Origin: Capra hircus
Taxonomy: Eukaryota > Chordata > Mammalia > Artiodactyla > Bovidae
Direction of reading: 5' to 3'
NCBI RefSeq assembly: GCF_001704415.2
Contig: NC_030817.1
Coordinates: 36,653,550-36,717,549, forward strand
DNA length: 64,000 nt
Under the pieces are notes generated by a model. It saw only the letters and a list, made by a program, of their open reading frames with translations. It was not told the DNA's origin and did no database searches. Of this stretch, positions 45,809 to 57,949 are shown piece after piece. Position numbers and translations under genes: made by a program. Every line of letters begins with the position of its first letter. The first letter of the stretch is position 1.

Positions 45809-47097
45809 TTAGGTCGGTGCAAATATAACTGTGGTTTCAGACTGTGAGTTTTAAATCATTATAACTAGGCTCAAACACATCTTCATTAATCAAAATAGAA
45901 ACCATTACAATCAACACATTTTTGTCAATGAGAAATAAGTTAATTTATTTCTGTAGTGTAAAAAGCCATGCTTGGGGTTTGATGAATTCTTGGAAAGTAT
46001 TTTCTGCCTTCTGCTGGTTGTGGAAGCATTTTCCCTGCAAAAAGTTGTCGAGATTCTTGAAGTAGTGGTAGCTCGCAAGAAGTGGCAAAAGGTCAGGTGA
46101 ATATGGCAGATGAGGCGAAACTTTATAGCCCAACTCCTTCAACTTTTAAAGCACTGGTTGTGTAACACATGAGGTTCAAGCATTGTCATTGAGAATTGGG
46201 CCCTTTCTGTTAACCAATGCCAGCTGCAGGCATTGCAGTTTCTGGTGCATTTCGATCTTCTGAGCATACTTCTCAGATGTAATGGTTTTGCCGGGATTTA
46301 GAAAGCTGTAGTGGATCAGACCAGCAGCAGACCACCAAAGAGTGATCATGACCTTTCTTTGGTGCAAGTTTGGCTTTAGGAAGTGCTTTGGAGCTTCTTC
46401 TAGGTTCAATCACTGAGCTAGTTATTTACAGTTGTTGTATATAATCCATTTTTTGTCATATGTTACAACCTGATGGACAAATGGTTGTTGTTGCAGAAAA
46501 GAGAAGATGACACTTCAAAATGACTTGATTTTCAGTCAGCTCATGAGGCACCCACTTACAGAGCTTTTTCATCTTTGCAGTTTTCTTCAAATGCTAAATG
46601 ACAGTAGAATGGTCATCATTGAGTTCTTGGCAACTTCTAGGGTAGTTGTAAGAGGATCAGTTTCAATGATGGCTCTCAATTTGTCATCATCAACTTCTGA
46701 TCGCCGACTACTGCACTCCTCATTCAAGGCTCTTGTCTCCTTTGCAAAACTTCTTGAAACATCATTACATAGTATATTCATTAGTATGTTCATTTGCTCA
46801 TTCTGAGCCAAATGCGCTGTTGATCTTGAGAGTTGTCTCTGCTGCTTTAGACCTGTTTGGAACTCAAATAAGAGAATCACTCGAATTTGCTTTCTGTCTA
46901 ACATCATTTCCGTAATCCAAAATACCTATAAGACAAATAGTAAGTAATAAGTCATTAGCAAAAAAACATAAACAAGAAATGCATTAAATATGATGTTATA
47001 CATGTGTGATGTATAACATATTTACTTAATAATGGATTTCAATATCAAATGGCAAAGTTCAACAATCAAAACCACAACCACTTTTGCACCAACCTAA
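45809..47097 (-). mobile_element. mariner DNA transposon, nearly full length, inactive
   Basis: About 1.29 kb bounded by inverted terminal repeats. The left end is ttaggtcggtgcaaatataa, and the reverse complement of the right end is ttaggttggtgcaaaagtgg; 23 of the first 29 bases match. A TA precedes the left end. On the minus strand a transposase remnant starts MMLDRKQIRVILLFEF at 46907 and keeps the helix-turn-helix region (EVDDDKLRAIIETDPL). Pieces with VTYDKKW, WWSAAGLIHYSFLNPG, GPILNDNA and PYSPDL follow, so all three catalytic Asp codons of the DDD triad (46455-46457, 46185-46187, 46092-46094) survive. Frameshifts, stops and indels break the ORF. The type resembles the Hsmar1-like mariners known in ruminants. 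Confidence 0.92.
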
Positions 47098-48079
47098 ATA
47101 GAATAATTGTTTTCTTTAATATTTGAGAATAATCCTTCTGCGTAATTAAAAGTATTGCAGTCATGTCCAACTCTCTGCAATACTTTCCAATATTCTCTTA
47201 GAATATCCTTAATATGACACTATAATTATCTTTTAACAAATGCTTAACTCGGCAGTTCATTCATAAGTGTTTCACTAGGCTAAACACATATAGTAGCAGA
47301 CCTACAAAGGAAACTTACTCAAGTACCAGAGACTACAAATAAACATTTTAGTGCTGACTTTTAATTTTGATTATATTTGATTTGAATTACTTGATGGCTC
47401 ATTATTCTTCTTTCTCAGGTTGTCAGCCTGTCTCGTCTTTAAGTTGCATTTTCAATAGAAAAATCTACCTAGTTTGTTAACCTCAGGAAATACGAAGTCA
47501 TTATAAATGGATCACAGATTCTTTGTAAAGTGATTGATCTGGAAAGAGGCAAAGAATACTTACAAATTTACTGTATTACATTGTTTCATATGGAATAGAA
47601 CATTAATCTAAAATATTTATAGTTTTGAAAATGGAAGCTATCATTTTGAGCAGTATCATTGGAATGCCTCTAAACGCAGTTAGGCCAGGTTACCAAGAAG
47701 TGCTATGAAGACAGTGTGGGTGTGTTAATGTTGAAATCGGAACAGTTTGAGGAAGGAAAAGATCAACCAAGAGGAAAAGCTAAAATGGGATTTGATTTGA
47801 TGAGGAAAGGTAATCTGTAGTTAGAAATCAGTTACTTAACTTTCATTTTAGATTTTTATATTAATCAAGTGTGAACTGGAAGCAGGACCGATAATTTATA
47901 TGATGAGAGGAAGAAAACCCAACTGGCGTGAAGAAGAAAGGACTGGGTCACTGATCCAGCAGTGAGCAAATCTACAGATTCTGACGATTAACACCCATGG
48001 GTGAAGAACTCGGTGAAATAATGACAAAGTATGGAACAAGCATCCTGAGGAATTCAGAAGTGACTGACAAGATGCCTAA
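47098..48079. other. intergenic, no gene seen
   Basis: AT-rich. A stray cagtcatgtccaactctctg near 47159-47178 resembles a small piece of a ruminant repeat. No gene. Confidence 0.5.
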
Positions 48080-48308
48080 AAGTGAAAAGTGTTAGATGCT
48101 CAGTCGTGTCCAACTCTTTGTGACCCCACGTGCTGTACCCCAACAGGCTCCTCTGTCCATGAAATTCTCCAGGCAAGAATACTGGAGTGTATAGCCATTC
48201 CCTTCTCCAGAGGATCTTCCCCATCCAGAAATCAACCCAGGTCTTCTACATTATGGGCAGATTCTTTACCATCTGAGCTATCAGGAAACCCCTTGATAAG
48301 ATGCCTAA
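48066..48308 (-). mobile_element. Bov-tA SINE with target-site duplication
   Basis: Reverse copy at about 48080-48294 (ctcagtcgtgtccaactctt through gagctatcaggaaacccc). gacaagatgcctaa at 48066-48079 and gataagatgcctaa at 48295-48308 form a 13 of 14 duplication. Confidence 0.93.
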
Positions 48309-49483
48309 GTAAAAGAATTAATCCATTTTTTAAAAAGAGAATTAATACCCTGCCAATTTAATATGAGGAAACTCTCAAGGTTATCATATATTTCCTTAAA
48401 TATAAGCTTTCATAGAAATTTAAAGTAGACCTTGAAGGTTGATAGTTGGATCCTTTCAGTAGTTCCTGACCTGCTGTATCCACGTGGACTTTGAGGCAGT
48501 TTTCCCTCAGAGTTCTCGACTTACATTGCTTTTCTGTACAAATTTTGTCTCCAGGTTCCCTATGGGACTAAAGTACTACTGAATTATTAGGGCAGTCATC
48601 TGTGCCTGTGCCACAGAGGGAAAAATCACTGATTTTGTAACCTGATACTTTGACCTTGCCCCAGAGCGGACAATGCTGTAACCAACTTGGCTAACCAGTC
48701 ACAGACCTAAGTAGATGAGCTTGGTTGACTGAGGGGAAGCAATAAATTATGTTTGTATTGACCTTAGTAAACCTTTTAATTCTTTCCCACATGATATAGT
48801 TCTCAACAAATTGGGAAAATATGGCCTCGAGTCCAGGTAAGTGCCCAACTGCAGATCAATGGCCAGGACCTGCAGCATCAGTTTTAAGCCTGTGTCCTCA
48901 AACACGTTTATCACTGGTATGGACTGGCGGGTGCTTAAACACCAGACCAGTCCCTCCCCAGGGCATCAGGAGGATTTTGACCTTGTGTTCCCTACAATGG
49001 TGGGAGGGAGGGGATGTGGCCCCTGCCCCATTAGGGAGGAAACATTACTCCGAGTGTGTTGGGTGGAGGTCAGAGCTGACATGAGGAGCCTGAGTTTACT
49101 ATTGCATTTCTTCTAGCAGCTGATCTCTCAGAGAAGAAAAAACAGGACCCCACTTGCCCCCTTGCATCATTCATTTGGCTGCAACTTGAGTGGAAATCTT
49201 CCTGAGATGCCCTGGGATTTTGGTTTCTATTCACTAATAAGTTGCTTCCATCTGTCTCTCTTAATGACAAAGGGGAATACACCAAAAACTTACATGGCTT
49301 CCAGGTTGGAAAGTCTATACAATTTGTAGAAAATTCACTCCCTCATTCACTCAACACCTAGTTGTTAAGTAACTCCCACTGAGTGTCATCCTGTGCTAGG
49401 TGCTGGGCCTACAGGGTAAGTTTCAGCCTTTGCTGTGGAGGAATGTCCAGCCTCTTTGATGACATGCATATATGTAATTACTG
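48309..49483. other. intergenic, no gene seen
   Basis: 48821-49116 has two overlapping ORFs on one strand with no recognisable similarity. 49340-49480 (tcattcactcaacacctagt) resembles the start of a MIR- or L2-type element. No gene is supported. Confidence 0.5.
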
Positions 49484-49641
49484 TATTAGTTTCCTAGAGC
49501 TGCCGTAACACACTATCGCAGTCATTTAATTGACACAAATTTAGTTTCTCCTAGTTCTGGAATGTGGAAGCCCAAGATCCAGGTATTGGTGGATCTGGTC
49601 TCTGAGGCCTCTCTGCTTCGTTTGCAGGGGCCACCTTCTCC
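49484..49641. repeat. ancient interspersed repeat fragment, family not assigned
   Basis: ctgtattagtttcctagagc and tgccgtaacacactatcgca start a common old mammalian repeat. It runs through tagttctggaatgtggaagc and stops abruptly at the inverted-duplication boundary. Confidence 0.5.
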
Positions 49642-49811
49642 CTGCATTTCAAGAAAGAAAACACAAGGGTACAACAGACTTAGGAAGCCTGAACGATGCT
49701 AAAGAGCAATTGAATGGAAGATGCTTTGGTCATCTCTGGGGAATTCACTACTCCAGGGCATAGTTTGATTTTAGAGACGTTTGGAGCTAAGATCCTTACT
49801 TTATAAATGAG
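49642..49811. repeat. inverted duplication, arm A (170 bp)
   Basis: It is the reverse complement of 51896-52065 at 169 of 170 positions, the one difference lying in the segment 49671-49680. Homology stops sharply at both ends. A BovB 3' end begins within a few bases of the right edge. Because it is fused to a BovB end, arm A is probably the copy and arm B the source. Confidence 0.96.
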
Positions 49812-49914
49812 TTTGGGTAAACTCCGGGAGTTGGTGATGGACAGGGAGACCTGGCGTGCTGTGATTCATGGGGTCTCAAAGAGTCGGACACGACTCAGCG
49901 ACTGAACTGAACTG
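49812..49914 (+). mobile_element. short BovB 3' end fused to inverted-repeat arm A
   Basis: About 100 bp of BovB 3' sequence in forward orientation (actccgggagttggtgatgg through cagcgactgaactgaactga). It is very close to the usual BovB 3' end, so it is likely young. No clear target-site duplication is seen around the arm A plus BovB unit. Confidence 0.9.
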
Positions 49915-50104
49915 AATTCATTTCTACTATCAATTGGTAGGTTTATGGTATGGAAGAAGTTGGTGAGTTTCTGTATAAAGGAAGGGTAAGTAGCAGAAAA
50001 TAATGTCATATACCTCTATCATCTTGATTTTGCCTATTAATATTTCTAAGATGATTCAGAAGTAACGTTTTTTCAAGTCAAAGCAATGAAAATAAAAACA
50101 TTCT

Positions 50105-50620
50105 ATGTATAATGAAAAAAAAGAGGTGAAGAGTTTCAGTAGTAATCAAAGAAATGCAAATAAAGTAAATGAGTTACAACAAAGGGACTTTTCCGTTTGG
50201 TAACGATGCATAGATTGTGGTTTCCTGTATTTGCAAGAATGTGGAAAGATGGGCATTTAACTATACATTATAAATGAAGTGCATATTGGTACAATTTCTA
50301 GACACAGCTTGATCCTAGATTACCAAAATTTAAAATTTCACTTTTAGAAATTTCTCAGGTACAGATATAGTTATATAAATCATAGCATTGGAAATAATTG
50401 GAGAATAATGGGAGACCTAAATATCTATCAGTAACGGATGGATCAAAATCATTACTGGGCATACATATAATGGAACTCTATATTGTTACTAAAAAGAATG
50501 AGTCATTGCTATAGTCACTGTCTGAAAAGATGTTACGGACAATACTGTCTTATAGTTTTAAAAAAACAGTTTTGAAAACTATGTAAGACAATTCCATTAA
50601 TATTAAATTGTGTGTATCTT
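50105..50620 (+). repeat. L1 LINE fragment, old
   Basis: The succession agtgcatattggtacaattt, gagacctaaatatctatcag, acatataatggaactctata and ttactaaaaagaatgagtca matches the typical L1 3' region in forward orientation. A short GT run follows at 50619-50633. Confidence 0.6.
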
Positions 50621-50688
50621 TGTGTGTGTGTGTACGTGGAGAGATGCTGTGACGAAGTTCGGATATACGGGTATAAGGAAACCTCTGG

Positions 50689-51036
50689 GAAGCAGAAGAG
50701 ATTAAGAAGAGGTGGGCAGAATACACAGAAATACACAAAAAACTTCTTAATGACCTGGATAACCACGAAGTTGTGATCATTTACCTAGAACCAGACATCC
50801 TGGAGTGTGAAGTTAAGGGGGCATTAAGAAGCATTACTATGAACAAAGATAGTAGAGGCGATAGAATTCCAGCTGAGCTATTTCAAATCCTAAAAGATGA
50901 TGCTGTGAAAGTGCTGCACTCAATTTGCCAGAAAATTTGGAAAACTCAACAGTGGCCATATGACTGGAAAAGGTCAATTTTCATTCCAACCCCAAAGAAA
51001 GGCAATGTCAAAGAATGTTCAAGCTTACCATACAAT
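50689..51036 (+). mobile_element. BovB LINE internal fragment lacking its 3' end
   Basis: Forward copy encoding IIYLEPDILECEVKGALRSI, GDRIPAELFQILKDDAVKVL and QQWPYDWKRSIFIPTPKKGN. These are N-terminal reverse transcriptase segments. Both ends are internal to BovB, so unlike the other copies it has lost its 3' terminus. A later deletion or rearrangement is likely. Confidence 0.88.
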
Positions 51037-51895
51037 AAATGAATCTACCTCATGTGTAATCCCTCTTTAAAGTCATATCTTTGTTCTGTAGTATTTTGAA
51101 GTCATTTAAACATTATACATAAATGGTCTTAAATATATTTCATTAGGTTACCCAAAATTAGTAATGAAAACATACAAAGTAGAGACCAACTTCAAAAATC
51201 TTACCCCTGAAAAAAATCATCTAAAGGTAGAAACCTAAACATAACACCAAAGAAATGGAATTATACCAGCCCAGATAGGGTTGGATCTGGCAAAGACATT
51301 TATATACGCAGGTGTGGAGTTGTTCTGCGATTTCAATTAGATAAAAAGTATTTGGACTAGAAATACGATTTTAATCAGGGCTATAATCTTATCAAATTGA
51401 AGATTTTGCTCTTTTGTTCCATTAATTGTTTTTGTGTATATGACTTTTCATAGACTTCACAGGGGGAAGAAATACTTGCAATCCAGAGTTTTTAAAAACG
51501 GTGAGCAATTTCACTTGAAATATTGTTAAAATAGTGGGTTTCTAAGACTTGCAGTGACAAATGAAGTCCATAGAGTAGTTTTTATTTAGCAGTATCTAAA
51601 GATTCTAGATAAAATTTTTCCATGTTTGGAATGAAAAGGAATATTTTTAAGGAAGAGTTTAATTTTACCAAAGGTATGGTAGCTACTTGCTCAAAAAGTA
51701 TGAAAATCCCTTGGAAAAAAAGTTACTGTTAGTTAACACATGTTGGATCTTGTGTATTTACAGGAAATGTTTCCATTTAAGGCCATTGATACATTAATAG
51801 TTTCCAGGCACATTTTATGACAGGGCCTAAGTTTGTTCTCTTTTGAACAACTAGGAAAGGATGTTTTTAAAGTAAGCACTTAGTTTTGCCTGGAT
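51037..51895. other. intergenic, no gene seen
   Basis: AT-rich, no recognisable gene or named repeat. Confidence 0.5.
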
Positions 51896-52065
51896 CTCAT
51901 TTATAAAGTAAGGATCTTAGCTCCAAACGTCTCTAAAATCAAACTATGCCCTGGAGTAGTGAATTCCCCAGAGATGACCAAAGCATCTTCCATTCAATTG
52001 CTCTTTAGCATCGTTCAGGCTTCCTAAGTCTGCTGTACCCTTGTGTTTTCTTTCTTGAAATGCAG
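51896..52065. repeat. inverted duplication, arm B (170 bp)
   Basis: Partner of 49642-49811 in opposite orientation, 169 of 170 bases identical. There is no mobile element at its edges, so it is the likely ancestral location. It contains no gene. Confidence 0.96.
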
Positions 52066-53504
52066 TGAGTGGATGCAGCTCCTGGCTGTTCCTTCACATC
52101 TTCCAACTTTATTCATGGATCGTCTGTGAGTTTACTTTCATAGTTCCTTGGAGAATTTGCTAATCATAAATCATCAATCGCAGTACTGTTTTAAAGCTCG
52201 GTGTTCATTTTGACACTGGGGTTTGACTGGCAGTTTTAGTGACATGATGAGACCTTTAAGAATTGGAGGGGGGGGCGGGGATCTGATTAGGTGGAGAAAA
52301 CGGAAATGTACTCTCAAGAACAGGTGAAGTGTTGTTCACCTGCCTCTGTCTGTCTTCTAGTGTGTAACTAAAGCCCCCTAGTGGCCAGGTAACCCCAACC
52401 AGGTGCTGTGTGCCCCCTCTTCTAGGGAGAGGATCCTGTGATCCTAGCTCCTCCTCTTTCCAGATCTCTCTGAACTTTGAGAAAAGACAACTGGGTCCCC
52501 ATCACAGCCCAGTCCCCCAATTCAGAACTTCTTAGGGAGCCCTGGCCTTCACCCTTGCAGGCTTCTCAAAGAAAGGAGAGGCCAGCAAGTTCTCCAGCTG
52601 CGAAGAAGGCCTTTAACCAGCTCTTTAAAGTGGTAAGGGATATTGCTACTGTCAGTGCAGACTGAAAAACTCATTAAATAGCTGAGAGCTGTGAGCTGGG
52701 GTTCCCCAAGGTAGCTTCCTGGCTTTAGATGTCTTATCCTGCCTGCATAACTTCAGAAGGGTGCAATGGAGTCCAGATTTCCCCTAGATGTTCTCATAGG
52801 AACATTTAGGTAGCAAAAAAATATAGTCCATACAGTTATACTCATGAGACTCGGGTACTTGCCTGAGTAAAATCAAATGACCCCCCCACCTGCGTCTACA
52901 GTGGAGATCCTGAGGAATCCCCTTTCACTATGCCCATACATCCCTACTGGCAGAGGTCCACTTAAAACACCTGTGCTAACATGGATCCCATCTTCTCTGG
53001 GCTCTCGGTGATGAGCAGGGTACCAGGCACACTCAGCCTCTGGAATAAGAGGAAGTAACTGAGTCAGGGTGATGTAGGGTACATATGTTCCTGAGGAGAC
53101 CTTCTAATTCAGATGCTTCTTGCTGCATGAGGGCAGTTTGTGGGGCACCACGGGGAGCAGAGGCATCTCAGAGAGAATTTCTGTTCCCAACAAAGAGCCT
53201 GTGATCAAGAGGAAACCACGTGGCTCAGATGACTCCATATACCCCTCCAACCCTTGCTCTAGGTTTCTCCTCTTTCTCCAGCTTCTGAGCGCCCTTTCCT
53301 CACCTCCGACTCCATCATGAATCACTCTGTGAGATCCCAGCACCCCTTATGTTGAGGTTATTGTGTGTTGAACTCAGTAGCCACTTTTCAGTCCTCCCAG
53401 CCTTAATCTCACCTCTGCAAGCCTTTCCACCCATGTGACCACTTCCTCATTTCCACTTTTTCTCCCGGCCCCCACCTTTTTTTTTTAAATTAGAAAAAAC
53501 ACAC
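52066..53504. other. intergenic, no gene seen
   Basis: A G-run (gggggggg) lies near 52268. The ORF at 52477-52665 has no recognisable similarity and I do not support it as a gene. Confidence 0.5.
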
Positions 53505-53712
53505 AAGACTTTTTTTGTTCACATAAAATTTTCTTTTTATGTGGGCCAGTTTTAAAGTCTTAATTAAATTTGTTACAATACTGCTTCTGCTTTACATTTG
53601 GATTTTTAGGCCCTGAGGCATGAGAGATCTTAGCTCCTTGACCAGGGATCAAACCTTCACCCCTTGCTTTGAAAGGCAAAGTCTTAATCACTGGACCACC
53701 AGGGAAATCCCT
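53505..53712 (-). mobile_element. CHR-type SINE (cetartiodactyl), reverse orientation
   Basis: gagatcttagctccttgacc, agggatcaaaccttcacccc and aatcactggaccaccaggga are the reverse complement of the tRNA-derived CHR SINE head. The poorly preserved left part is T-rich. Confidence 0.72.
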
Positions 53713-53744
53713 CCTTTACTTTCTGATGGTTCTTTTTTCAATCT

Positions 53745-55110
53745 CTTTGCTGGTTCTCCCATCTCCTCTCAGATCTAAATGTTGGGCTTTTCTTAGACCT
53801 CTGTATCTTTGAATCTCTTTTCTTATATCACTTTTCTGGCTATTTTAATCCTGGATGTACATTACAGAAACATTTGGGGAGGTTTTTTTTTTTTTAACAT
53901 ATCCAAAACCTCAGATATTCCAATTTATTAGGTCTCTGGTATGTGTATTTAGAGGAAAGAAAATTCCACAGGGATTCCTAATAGCACTCCTTGTTAAGAA
54001 CCGCAGCTCTGTTTCTCTGTGTATTTCTCTTTCTCCCTCTCTCTAGGTGATTTCATCTTCTCCTGTGGCTTCCATATGCTGATGGCTTTCAAATCACAAT
54101 CTCCATCCTAGAGCTTGCCTTAGAGTCCAGATCGCTGTATGGACAAGTCCATACTTTCTTATGTGGCTGAGAGACTTCTCATAAAACTTGTCCTTAATGG
54201 AAATCATGATTTGCTTCTCCAAATCTGCTCTTCCTCCTGTCTATTCCATTTCAGCAAGTGGCATTGTCATCTGTTCAATCCAGAAAACTGGACATTCTCC
54301 TTGGCCCCTTCCCTACGAGCCCCCTCCCCAAAACCCAAGGAAGCACCAGGGCTTGTCAAGCCTGCCTCTCATGCAATTGCTAATGAGCAAACATTTATGA
54401 CAAAAGAAAGAGGCAATTTCAAATGATTTAACCTAATACTTAATGTTCACTTTTCTCTCAGTGACAGCATATTGGTCCATATGCTGGTTTTTCAGTGGCT
54501 CAAATACCTTTCTTACTGTTCTCTCTGTATCTGCTCACATGCCCTCTTTTCTATGATTCACACACTGTCTTCAAAATGTTTTTCGAAAAAAAAAAAAAAA
54601 AAGGCAGGTCTAATTACATCATACCTTCACTTGTAGTCCTCAGTAAGCTCTTAGTGCACTTGGAGTAAATGGTTAAAATTGTGAAATGGCTTAGTTTCCT
54701 TTTTTTTCTTCCACACCTCATTCTAAGCAACTTTTTCCTTCTACTTTTTTCCCTGTGGTCAAATCTCACTGGACTTCATCAGGTACCTTCTGGTTTAGGG
54801 ACTTTGAGTAAGTAATTTCCTTGGCCTGTTATGTGTTTGGGTAACTCCTGCAAACTCCACCTATCCAACCTAAACATCGCTTTTGCTGAGAAGCTGTGCC
54901 TGGTGCTCCCCAGCAGGTTAAGAACCGTGTTATGTAGCCTGAAACTCTAATTACAGTACTAATCACCATTGGTATTCATTTGGAAACTTGCTGTGCCATT
55001 ATTTATCCAAAACTGTCTATTTGCTATACTAAAGCTCTGAGAAAGCAGGGACTATGTTTATCTCTGTTTCTGCAGTTATTCTCAACTTTGAATATGGTGC
55101 CTGAAATTTG
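53745..55110 (+). repeat. L2 LINE, long diverged copy
   Basis: ccatatgctgatggctttca, tgcttctccaaatctgctct, aattacatcataccttcact, gggtaactcctgcaaactcc and aaagctctgagaaagcaggg appear in L2 order over 1.3 kb. The copy ends where a BovB begins. Confidence 0.55.
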
Positions 55111-55133
55111 GTTACATCTGAATGTGCAGTGGC

Positions 55134-55706
55134 AGATTTTACTCTCTTGGGCTCTAAAATCACCACAGATGGTGACTGCAGTCATGAAATTAAGACACTT
55201 GCTCCTTGGAAGAAAAGCTATTACAAACCTAGAAAGTGTATTCAAAAGCAGAGACACCTCTTTGTCAACAAAGGTCCATATAATCAAAGCTATGGTTTTT
55301 CCAGTAGTCATATACAGATGTGAGAGCTGGACCATAAAGAAGGCTGAGTGCCAAAGAATTGATGCTTTTGAACTGTGGTGTTGGAGAAGGCTCTTGAGAG
55401 TCCCTTGGACTGCAAGGAGATCAAAGCAGTCAGTTCTAATGGAAATCAACCCTGAATATTTACTTGAAAGATTGATGCTGAAGCTGGAAAAGACCCTGAT
55501 GCTGGGAAAGATTGAGGGCAAGAGGAGAAGGGGAGGGCAACAGAGGATGAGATGGTTAGATAGCATCACCAACTCAATGGACATGAGTTTGAGCAAGTCC
55601 AGGAGATAGTGATGGACAGGAAAGCCTGACATGCTGCAGTCCGTGGGGTGGCAAAGAGCTGGACACGACTGAGTGACTCAACAACAACAACAACAACAAC
55701 AACAAT
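55134..55706 (+). mobile_element. BovB LINE 3' fragment with (CAA)n tail
   Basis: Forward copy encoding TTDGDCSHEI-like sequence, then VVIYRCESWTIKKAECQRID, LWCWRRLLRVPWTARRSKQS and RRGGQQRMRWLDSITNSMDM. A segment is deleted near 55480 relative to the other copies. It ends with an expanded caa repeat at 55679-55704. Confidence 0.92.
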
Positions 55707-57914
55707 GTATATGCATTGAATGCATGAATAAAATGGGAATTAGGATGCACATGTAAAAAATGGATACCAGAAAGTAGTTTAGAAGCGTCACAGTAGAGGC
55801 ATGAACAAAGCACAGTGGGTATTGGGGTTGGGGGGAGACAGAGAGATTATCTTGGACTTTTTATGGAAAATATCATATAGGTGGTAAGGTTTTACAGGAA
55901 GAAGGAATGGCATTATGGTCAGAGGGAAAAATAGAAACAAAGGCATAAGTGTGGGAAAAGAGAGAGTAAACTTGAAGAATAACAAATGATGCAAATAACT
56001 CGAGGGTAAGTTATGTGCCAGCAGGTAGTAGGTGCGAAAATTGAGAAGTTGATAGGTGAGGGGGGCAAGTGGAAGGACCAAGGAGTTTACACTTTTAACT
56101 TTTAGCCTTGGTCCCAGCAGTGTTCTGAGAAACAGATCTGGTTTTATACCCAGTGGGAACTTTGGTCACCCAATGCCAGTTCAGAAAATTGCAGTGAACT
56201 TGAGAGCGATAATGGGAGCCAAAATTCAGGTTTCACAGTAGGAAGGAAAGGAAAGACTGACTTGAGGCTAAGATGACAGAAGCAACCTTGTTAGGAGTTT
56301 GATTACTGCTTCCACCCAATGGCAACAGAAAGAGACCAGACCAAGATAAGCCTCTGATCAGAATCCTAGAAGAATGGTTAGTAAAGTTAAAAATTGGTCA
56401 GCAATTTCAGAGTAGCCATTAGTTTGAATTTAAGGGGGAACTCATGACTGCATGAAGTGTCTATTCTGCAAAAGCTATGAACTCATTCTTTAGATAAATT
56501 CAGTCACCAAGATTCCCTGCTTTCTATCCAGTGACCACTATGCCAGAATGTTTCTTGTGAGTAGTTGTTGAGGTGGTTTGTAAGCCAATTTTTAAACTGG
56601 AAATTTAAAAATGTGTATTTTTTTGCATTAAATTTTTTTTTTCTCTTCCCAGACAGTTGTTATGGTTCAGTCCCACTTCACAGGTATGCGGGAAGCTTGC
56701 AGATAACTATTTCACATCTACTATGTAAACTAGAGACTCTGTAATGTTGCTTTAGAACCAGATATGTGTGGTTTTGCTTCACTTGAGGAATTCAGTAAAG
56801 AACATACCTCATGTCACCAGAAACCCTCATAAATCTACATAGAGAAAGACATGAGCAAAACCTCCTTTTTACAGTTACATGGCCACATGGAATTCTTCAT
56901 TTTTAAGTGAAGAAGCTCTAGATTTTTCTTTCAGATCTCAGAAAAAGCTTAATCATGCCAATAAGCTGATTTTGAGGAGGGACACCATTGTCATCTTCAT
57001 CTTGAGTTTCTTTTTCAAGATTAAAAATGATCGAAGGAGAAAGTGAAATTCTAGGGATTGTTATTTTGCTTTGTACGTAGAGGTATGCATTTTTTCCTCT
57101 AGACCGGTACTCCAGGGGAAGCCTGCCAGAAAAAACAAACAAGGCTGCAAGGCACTACATGGTTTCTCCTGCATAATGGCTGAGCTTCTGTATCTGGCCT
57201 TGATGTATAAACTATGCATACTGGGATAGAAAGTCTTCCAGAAATAGACAAACGTGGACGTGAAAAGTAGGGAAGAGAGTTTTTTTTTTTTTCAGTTGTA
57301 AAAACATTTATACTATTACTATTTCAGCTTGGATAATTCACTTTAAAACTGAGCTTTAAAAAATTTTCCATATACAGCATCTTTTGGCTGTGCAGGTTTG
57401 GGCTCAGAGAAAACAGGATTAGTAAAATTAAGCGAAAGGAGATAAACATGAAGGGAGAGTCTTCAGATGGAAGGGCTTTTGCAGAAGACACCTGCCCAGC
57501 TTGGCGTTATGGACCCAGCGGCCTGGCAGAATCTCTACTTGAATATTTTGGTTAAATTGATGACCTTTGTGGCTTTTGTGGCACGGAAAAAAACCATGTA
57601 ATTAATTTTTTTTTTTTTTGGTCTTCTGAATGGAGTGCTATACATTCCTCTAAAGAGTCCTTGGAATTCTGTTGTCTCACAGCCTTTATTAGTGAACTTG
57701 GGGAAATCCTTGGACAGGCATGATTTTTAGGAACAACTTCAGGACTTTAAATTTTCTATATGCCATATTGCAAAATTTTCCTAGGAAACTGATATATATA
57801 TATTTTTAATCTTAAGTTATACTTGAAATACAAAGCAGTTGATGTAGTTGCAGGGACATTTATTTAGTTTTTTAAAATGTGTTTTTGATTCATTTTTGCC
57901 CTAAATAAAACCAT
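55707..57914. other. intergenic, no gene seen
   Basis: AT-rich with T-runs near 57281 and 57606. ORFs on both strands are short and unrecognised. Confidence 0.5.
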
Positions 57915-57915
57915 T

Positions 57916-57918
57916 CTT

Positions 57919-57945
<27 letters not shown>
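57916..57945 (+). repeat. (GT)n microsatellite
   Basis: About 14 GT units followed by atgtacacacacatgcatg, which forms a short imperfect inverted partner. Confidence 0.95.

Positions 57946-57949
<4 letters not shown>

Noticed and set aside
46507..46915. Plus-strand ORFs in the mariner region
   Set aside because: They are antisense to the transposase remnant on the minus strand.
48821..49116. Two overlapping ORFs that might mark a small gene
   Set aside because: No similarity, both frames open over the same bases, no promoter or splice context.
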